Below are positions 62,888 to 64,000 of a stretch of 64,000 nucleotides of DNA, piece by piece. This DNA is from Glaciecola amylolytica (GTDB lineage Bacteria > Bacteroidota > Bacteroidia > Flavobacteriales_D > Crocinitomicaceae): the NCBI GenBank assembly GCA_003856375.1, contig CP034120.1, positions 806,001 through 870,000 of the forward strand, read 5' to 3'. A program made the position numbers and the translations under genes. Position 1 is the stretch's first letter. Every line of letters begins with the position of its first letter. The notes under the pieces are model-generated. The model saw only the letters and a program-made list of their open reading frames with translations, was not told where the DNA came from and did no database searches.

Positions 62888-64000
62888 ATGAACTTACACG
62901 AATATCAAGGAAAATCAATTTTACAAAAATACGGGGTGGCAATCCAGCGCGGAGTTGTTGTAGAAAAAGTAGAAGATGCAATTGCTGCAGCTAAAAAATT
63001 GACAGAGGAAACAGGAACTGGTTGGTATGTGGTTAAAGCACAGATCCATGCTGGTGGACGCGGAAAAGGTGTCGTTGAAGAAACTGGTTCTCATGGTGTA
63101 GTTTTGGCAAAAGGTCTTGATCAGGTAGAGGAGAAGGTAAAAGGAATCCTTGGTGGTCATTTGGAGACAGCTCAAACAAACGGGAAAGGTAAATTGGTGA
63201 GTAAAGTATTGCTTGCTGAGGATGTTTATTACCCGGGAGAAGCTGAAGTAGAAGAGTTTTACATGTCAGTTTTGTTGGATCGCGAAAGAGGCCGCAACAC
63301 CATCATGTATTCTACAGAAGGAGGAATGGATATCGAAACTGTTGCTCACGATACTCCACATTTGATTTTCAAAGAAGAAATCGATCCGCGTGTTGGAATT
63401 CAAGGTTTCCAGGCTCGTAAAATCGCTTTCAATCTTGGTTTGTCAGGAGAAGCATTCAAGCAAATGACGAAATTCGTTGTGAACTTGTACAATGCTTATG
63501 AAGGATGTGATGCTGCGATGTTTGAGATCAATCCGGTATTGAAAACTTCAGATAACAAAATTATTGCAGTTGATGCGAAAGTAACATTGGACGGAAACGG
63601 ATTGTACCGCCATCCGGACTATGCAGCAATGCGTGATACTTCAGAAGAAGATCCGTTGGATGTTGAAGCTGATGCAGCAGGATTGAACTTCGTGAAATTG
63701 GACGGAAACGTTGCTTGTATGGTAAACGGAGCAGGTTTGGCAATGGCTACTATGGATATTATTAAGTATTCAGGTGGTAACCCGGCAAACTTCCTGGATG
63801 TTGGTGGAACTGCAGATGCTGAGCGCGTTGAAAAAGCATTCCATATCATCTTGAAAGATCCGAACGTAAAAGCAATTTTGATTAATATCTTCGGAGGAAT
63901 CGTTCGTTGTGACCGTGTTGCTCAGGGAGTTGTTGATGCTTACAAGAGCATTGGAAACATTCCAGTTCCGATCATCGTTCGTTTGCAAGGAACAAATGCA
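62888..64000 (+). CDS. sucC: Succinyl-CoA synthetase subunit beta, 3' end cut by window
   Basis: Open from ATG 62888 to the window edge, 371 codons without a stop; the family length is about 385-400, so only the last few dozen residues are missing. It forms succinyl-CoA synthetase with SucD and makes ATP or GTP in the TCA cycle. The opening [17 protein letters not shown] is diagnostic, [14 protein letters not shown] is the ATP-grasp nucleotide site, and [17 protein letters not shown] is the active-site loop. The TACCTTTA at about 62855 is one base off a -7 box. The alpha subunit gene sucD is not visible and need not be adjacent. Confidence 0.95.
   Translation, partial: MNLHEYQGKSILQKYGVAIQRGVVVEKVEDAIAAAKKLTEETGTGWYVVKAQIHAGGRGKGVVEETGSHGVVLAKGLDQVEEKVKGILGGHLETAQTNGKGKLVSKVLLAEDVYYPGEAEVEEFYMSVLLDRERGRNTIMYSTEGGMDIETVAHDTPHLIFKEEIDPRVGIQGFQARKIAFNLGLSGEAFKQMTKFVVNLYNAYEGCDAAMFEINPVLKTSDNKIIAVDAKVTLDGNGLYRHPDYAAMRDTSEEDPLDVEADAAGLNFVKLDGNVACMVNGAGLAMATMDIIKYSGGNPANFLDVGGTADAERVEKAFHIILKDPNVKAILINIFGGIVRCDRVAQGVVDAYKSIGNIPVPIIVRLQGTNA

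Overview
The window reads as a chromosomal segment of a Bacteroidota member, most likely Flavobacteriales and close to Fluviicola/Crocinitomicaceae (inference). The signs are type IX secretion cargo with type A and type B C-terminal signals, a PorP/SprF-family protein, SprB-type repeats, outer-membrane beta-barrels, TamB/AsmA-like proteins, a fused E1 alpha/beta dehydrogenase, an almost complete lack of Shine-Dalgarno sequences, and TAnnTTTG promoter -7 boxes. I saw no tRNA, rRNA, CRISPR array or intact insertion sequence.

Layout. 1-3.7 kb is the edge of a contractile-injection-system (eCIS) locus: a truncated unknown gene, a DUF4255/Pvc16-like gene and, across 1 kb of AT-rich DNA, an AAA+ ATPase. 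3.7-8.2 kb holds an envelope operon (lipoprotein, barrel, helix-hairpin-helix barrel) and a secreted esterase. 8.5-18.3 kb carries OmpA-family protein, hemE, a decayed REP-associated transposase-like gene, ung, PorP/SprF, prfC, an orphan HsdR_N nuclease-fold protein, holA-rsmE-DUF4159 and a GlsB-like membrane protein. 18.3-29.8 kb is largely housekeeping: argS, arginase, two exported proteins, ftsK, lolA, the fused E1 and gdhA. 30-38 kb holds two paralogous type B T9SS adhesin-like proteins, a porin and a small exported NlpC/P60-like protein. 38-47 kb has rsmF-like, tsaD, tamB and a biotin carboxylase. 47-58 kb contains an ECF sigma factor operon, barrels, a 2037-residue secreted protein with 20 tandem 49-residue repeats, and another T9SS protein. 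58.2-64 kb has phhB-phhA behind a leader-peptide attenuator, an AsmA-like protein, and sucC cut by the window end.

Most notable: (1) phhAB is preceded by a Bacteroidota promoter, a 20-codon ORF with three consecutive Tyr codons, a competing antiterminator segment and an intrinsic terminator. This is a textbook transcription attenuator that would sense tyrosine, the product of the enzyme. (2) Three minus-strand envelope genes share an upstream two-block motif with identical 15-nt spacing. One copy precedes the ECF sigma operon itself, so this is probably the promoter of that sigma factor. (3) Four long palindromes with the core GAAAAATTTTTC lie between genes, three of them between convergent genes. 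(4) A RAYT-like gene has lost its HUH motif and sits beside a nested palindrome. (5) Several -7 boxes lie 4-5 nt from the start codon, implying leaderless transcripts.
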